Notes under the pieces: generated by a model
What the model was told of the DNA's origin: nothing
What the model saw: only the letters and a program-made list of their open reading frames with translations
Databases searched by the model: none
Translations under genes and position numbers: made by a program
Shown: positions 61,164 through 64,000 of the stretch, in pieces
Numbering within the stretch: position 1 is the first letter of the stretch
How the letters are laid out: each line of letters starts with the position of its first letter
NCBI GenBank assembly: GCA_002305925.1
Contig: DBRL01000010.1
Span: forward strand, 1-64,000
Direction: 5' to 3'
DNA length: 64,000 nucleotides
From: Candidatus Peregrinibacteria bacterium UBA1369
GTDB taxonomy: Bacteria; Patescibacteriota; Gracilibacteria; UBA1369

Positions 61164-62478
61164 CCCCATCATCGTGCTCAGATATCTCCGACAAATGATT
61201 CCCGATCGACATCCGCTGCGGCTTTTTTATCACAAGGTGAAGGCGGTGCTGGCCTGTCTGATTTACGGCTTTCCCTCCCGTTCGATCCAGGTGATTGGCG
61301 TGACCGGAACCAAGGGCAAATCAACCACGGTCAATCTGGTTGCCTCCATTCTGGACGAGGCGGGCTATCGTGTTGGTCTAGCCTCTACCACCAATTTTCA
61401 GGTAGCCGGCCGAAAGTGGGCCAATGAGACCAAAATGACCACTTTGAGTCCTTTTTTCGTGCAGAAACTGCTGCGCGAAATGGTGACCGACAACTGTCAG
61501 TTTGCCGTGCTGGAGGTTTCATCGCATTCGCTGATTCAAAACCGCGTCTGGGGTGTCAATTTCGATACCGCCGTGCTGACCAATATCGGTGAGGATCATC
61601 TCGATTACCACGGCGGCTTCAAGGAATATTTGCGCGCCAAAGGCCTGCTTTTCGCCAGGATTAACAAGTCGGCGCGCAAGCCGAAAACGCCGAAGGTGAC
61701 GGTGGTCAATCAGGACGATGCCAATGCTTCCTATTTCGAGCAGTTTCTGGCCGACCGCAAATACAGCTATGGTCTGAAAACGGGCAATTGTTATGCCACC
61801 AATATCAACTATCGTCAGACCGGGGTCGGATATACTCTGCATATGCCCAATCAGCAGCTGGAAATCGACCTGAAAATGCCGGGAGAGTTCAGTGTTTACA
61901 ATTCCCTGGCCGCGGCGACCGTGGCGCTTTCCTGCGGGGTGGCAGGGCCGGTGATCAAGACGGCGCTGGAGAAAGCGACCACGGTCGCCGGACGCTTCGA
62001 GCAGATCGATGCCGGACAGCCTTTTGCAGTAATTGTAGACTATGCCCATACCGCCGAATCACTGGACAGTCTGCTGCAGCTCTATAAATCCAATACCACC
62101 GGCCGGCTTTTTGCCGTCTTTGGAGCTACCGGCGGCGGGCGGGACAAGGGCAAAAGGCCGAAAATGGGCGAGGCGGCAGACCGTCACGCCGACATGATTG
62201 TGCTGACCGACGACGATCCCTACGATGAGAACCGTTATGCCATAATTGAACAGATTGCAGCCGGCATCAAACGCACGGAGGGAGATCGATTATGGAAAAT
62301 TCCCACGCGGCGTGAGGCGATTGCCTTTGCTCTGCATCTGGCCCAGCCGGGGGACACGGTGGTAATTGCCGGCAAGGGCGCCGAAACCGTACAGGTATTG
62401 GCTACCGGAAAGATTCCCTGGGACGATCGTCAGGTGGTGCGGGAGATTCTTTCACAGCCGCTGCGCGTGGAGCTCTGA
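61144..62478 (+). CDS. murE: MurE-like UDP-MurNAc-tripeptide ligase
   Basis: This 444-aa Mur ligase has the ATP loop GVTGTKGKST (residues 53-61), the central VLEVSSHSL and TNIGEDHLDYHG motifs, and the C-terminal VDYAHTAESL and GGGRDKGKRP. The substrate-selecting motif, DNPR in meso-DAP enzymes, reads D-D-P-Y-D-E-N here. The third amino acid is therefore uncertain; meso-DAP is not supported. GTG 61144 overlaps the upstream gene by 20 nt; ATG 61195 is an alternative. Confidence 0.88.
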   Translation: MEIQLHNPIIVLRYLRQMIPDRHPLRLFYHKVKAVLACLIYGFPSRSIQVIGVTGTKGKSTTVNLVASILDEAGYRVGLASTTNFQVAGRKWANETKMTTLSPFFVQKLLREMVTDNCQFAVLEVSSHSLIQNRVWGVNFDTAVLTNIGEDHLDYHGGFKEYLRAKGLLFARINKSARKPKTPKVTVVNQDDANASYFEQFLADRKYSYGLKTGNCYATNINYRQTGVGYTLHMPNQQLEIDLKMPGEFSVYNSLAAATVALSCGVAGPVIKTALEKATTVAGRFEQIDAGQPFAVIVDYAHTAESLDSLLQLYKSNTTGRLFAVFGATGGGRDKGKRPKMGEAADRHADMIVLTDDDPYDENRYAIIEQIAAGIKRTEGDRLWKIPTRREAIAFALHLAQPGDTVVIAGKGAETVQVLATGKIPWDDRQVVREILSQPLRVEL

Positions 62479-62531
62479 GACGCTGATTTTTGGCGACTGA
62501 TGCCCGGACAGATATTTGCTAAAAACTTGTT

Positions 62532-63539
62532 ATGTTGCACGGATTTCTATTGTTGGACAAAGAGAGCGGTCTGAATTCTTTCAAATTGGTGCTGGCGCTG
62601 CGACGGCTGGCCAATCAGAAGCGAGTTGGTTTTGCCGGAACCCTTGATCCGCTGGCCAGCGGGCTGATGGTGATGGCTTTGGGTGAATACACCAAACTTT
62701 TGCCCTATCTGGAGGCCAGCGACAAAATCTACCAGGTGGAGGCGACGCTGGGTCAGGTCAGCGACACTTATGATATCGATGGTACTTTGGAGGCGGTTTC
62801 AGCGATGGATCCCGTCCCCGATCGGCAAAGGATTGAGCACTTGCTGAGCGCTGAATTCAGCGGCCAAATCATGCAGGTGCCTCCTCGACATTCGGCCATT
62901 CAGATTGGTGGCAAGCGCGCCTATGCCCTGGCTAGGGCAGGGGAGCAGTTTGAGCTGAAAGCCCGGCCGGTGGAGATTTTTTCCTGCCGGGTGCTGTCTT
63001 ACTCCTATTCGCTGCTTACAATGGAAGTTCACTGTTCCAGCGGCACCTATGTACGCAGCCTGGTACATGATCTGGGCCAGCGGCTGGGTTGTGGCGCGGT
63101 GGTTTCGGCCCTGCGTCGTATAGCTGTCGGCATTTTGCGAATAGACAGCGAAGAAATGCGAGACAAGATCAAAAAACTTGAACAACTGGAGGCGGGCGAA
63201 TTGGAGAGGGATTTTGTCGATCCGTGGCTGATTTTGGCAGCCCGCCCGCAGTGTGAATTAAGTGATGACGAATATGCCGTTCTGGCCAGGGGGAATTTTG
63301 TGGCCAATCGCTGGAAGGGGGAGCGGGCGGCGGACGGGCTCCCGGGCGGCAGGCACATTGCCCGCGCGGGCGCTGTCCCGGAAGTGGCGATAGCTTTCTG
63401 GCAGGGTCGTCCGGTGGGCGTGCTGGCTGATGCGGGTGCCGGTCGAAATTTTAATAAAAGCGGAGATAGTAAGGCGGGAGGAAGTGACTTTTTTGCCGCC
63501 GAAAAATTGAAATTTTACCGAAAATTGAATATATTCTAG
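62532..63539 (+). CDS. truB: tRNA pseudouridine-55 synthase TruB
   Basis: This 335-aa enzyme has the catalytic aspartate D39 in GTLDPLASGLM and the second motif CSSGTYVRSLVHDLG. It makes pseudouridine at position 55 of tRNAs. The C-terminal ~70 residues are not clearly a PUA domain. Confidence 0.95.
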   Translation: MLHGFLLLDKESGLNSFKLVLALRRLANQKRVGFAGTLDPLASGLMVMALGEYTKLLPYLEASDKIYQVEATLGQVSDTYDIDGTLEAVSAMDPVPDRQRIEHLLSAEFSGQIMQVPPRHSAIQIGGKRAYALARAGEQFELKARPVEIFSCRVLSYSYSLLTMEVHCSSGTYVRSLVHDLGQRLGCGAVVSALRRIAVGILRIDSEEMRDKIKKLEQLEAGELERDFVDPWLILAARPQCELSDDEYAVLARGNFVANRWKGERAADGLPGGRHIARAGAVPEVAIAFWQGRPVGVLADAGAGRNFNKSGDSKAGGSDFFAAEKLKFYRKLNIF

Positions 63540-63617
63540 GCAATCTGCGGACAGTCTTTCTCGGGAGCTGAGCCGCCTCGTCACCTCTCGCCCCGCTACG
63601 CCGGTAATCAACTTTAT

Positions 63618-64000
63618 ATGCAATATCTGGCCATTGTCATTCCGCTGCTTGTTCTGACCTGGTTTTTGTTGCGGCTGGCACTGCGTTATTTTCCACGCCT
63701 GGGTCTGCTGGACCGGCCGCATAAATATGGCCTGAAACGCGCGCCGATTCCCTATTATGGCGGTCTGGTGATTGTGGTGGCCTTTCTGATCAGCGCGCTT
63801 TTTTGGTTGCCCTGGGATGCCCGATTGTTGACTTTTCTCGGTTTGGCAGTGCTGGTGGCGGTGGTCAGTTTTTGCGATGACCGCTGGGGAATCAGGCCGC
63901 TTTATCGTTTGTTGGTGCAGGTGACGGTGGGCGTGGGGCTCTTTGCGGGTGGAGTGACGGTCGGGGCACTACCAAACCCCCTGGGAGCGGAGATCGGGTT
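63618..64000 (+). CDS. MraY/WecA-like phosphoglycosyltransferase, N-terminal part
   Basis: This partial gene reads off the window. The visible ~127 residues show membrane helices, P-I-P-Y-Y-G-G-L-V and the catalytic-loop-like motif F-C-D-D-R-W-G-I-R, typical of the enzymes that attach a sugar phosphate to undecaprenyl phosphate. MraY, WecA and TagO types cannot be told apart from this fragment. The start is ATG 63618. Confidence 0.8.
   Translation, partial: MQYLAIVIPLLVLTWFLLRLALRYFPRLGLLDRPHKYGLKRAPIPYYGGLVIVVAFLISALFWLPWDARLLTFLGLAVLVAVVSFCDDRWGIRPLYRLLVQVTVGVGLFAGGVTVGALPNPLGAEIG

Noticed and set aside
1..64000. TGA recoded as glycine
   Set aside because: Several well-aligned genes (groS, gatC, rseP) end at TGA exactly at the family-typical C-terminus, and conserved proteins show no internal TGA.
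1..64000. CRISPR array, insertion sequence or prophage
   Set aside because: No regularly spaced direct repeats, transposase, integrase or phage structural genes were seen. The fibre-like protein at 13980 has a signal peptide and cellular neighbours.

Overview
The window looks like part of a Patescibacteria (Candidate Phyla Radiation, CPR) chromosome. A Peregrinibacteria-like lineage seems most likely, but this is inferred from gene content, not from a marker tree. Supporting signs are: a group I intron in a tRNA gene, secreted proteins with the 'AWxENxGWI' repeats and fibre-like modules often seen in CPR, SLH and lamin-tail surface proteins, two giant proteins of about 2000 residues without clear relatives, small housekeeping genes, and almost no Shine-Dalgarno sites. 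TGA is used as a normal stop codon (groS, gatC, rseP and others), so this is not one of the TGA=Gly recoded lineages.

Layout. 1-2.9 kb: tRNA-Asn split by a 248-nt group I intron, a DUF389 membrane protein, a Trm11-like RNA methyltransferase, and a small membrane ORF. 2.9-9.6 kb: a complete F1Fo ATP synthase operon (atpBEFHAGDC, minus strand) from one near-consensus promoter. 9.7-13.9 kb: ssb, an unidentified ~400-nt structured RNA with a near-perfect promoter and an intrinsic terminator, gmk, tRNA-Gln followed by two tandem 'tRNA-tail plus long hairpin' repeat units, two small membrane proteins, tRNA-Arg and cdd. 14-22.1 kb: an envelope region with a fibre-like secreted protein, a secreted repeat protein whose SLH anchor lies in another frame past a G7 tract, a VIT1-type transporter, an AI-2E-family permease, a membrane-anchored SLH protein, and a DsbA-like oxidoreductase overlapping a lamin-tail surface protein. 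22.2-32 kb: RNase Y, groES-groEL behind a CIRCE-like operator, pyrH-frr-rseP, and dnaA. 32-46.3 kb: a FecR-like protein, mltG/ybaB, rplY, a membrane protein of unknown function, a Rel synthetase with a degenerate hydrolase domain, recO, ftsX, a nucleotidyltransferase, gatCA, holA and an acidic protein. 46.4-59.4 kb: three minus-strand genes dominated by 1939-aa and 2187-aa proteins. 59.4-64 kb: hpf, an O-antigen-ligase-like protein, a MurE-like ligase, truB and the start of a MraY/WecA-like phosphoglycosyltransferase.

Themes. Core information processing (dnaA, holA, ssb, recO, truB, frr, rplY, gatCA, gmk, pyrH, rny) is interleaved with cell-envelope genes. The ATP synthase indicates a membrane ion gradient; MurE-like, MltG and FtsX indicate a peptidoglycan wall; the SLH proteins indicate an S-layer-type surface. 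Promoters are unusually easy to see: several TTGxxx / 17 nt / TATAAT-like pairs lie just upstream of genes, while ribosome-binding sites are mostly absent. The items most worth following are the tRNA-tail hairpin repeats, the unidentified structured RNA, and the giant-protein cluster.
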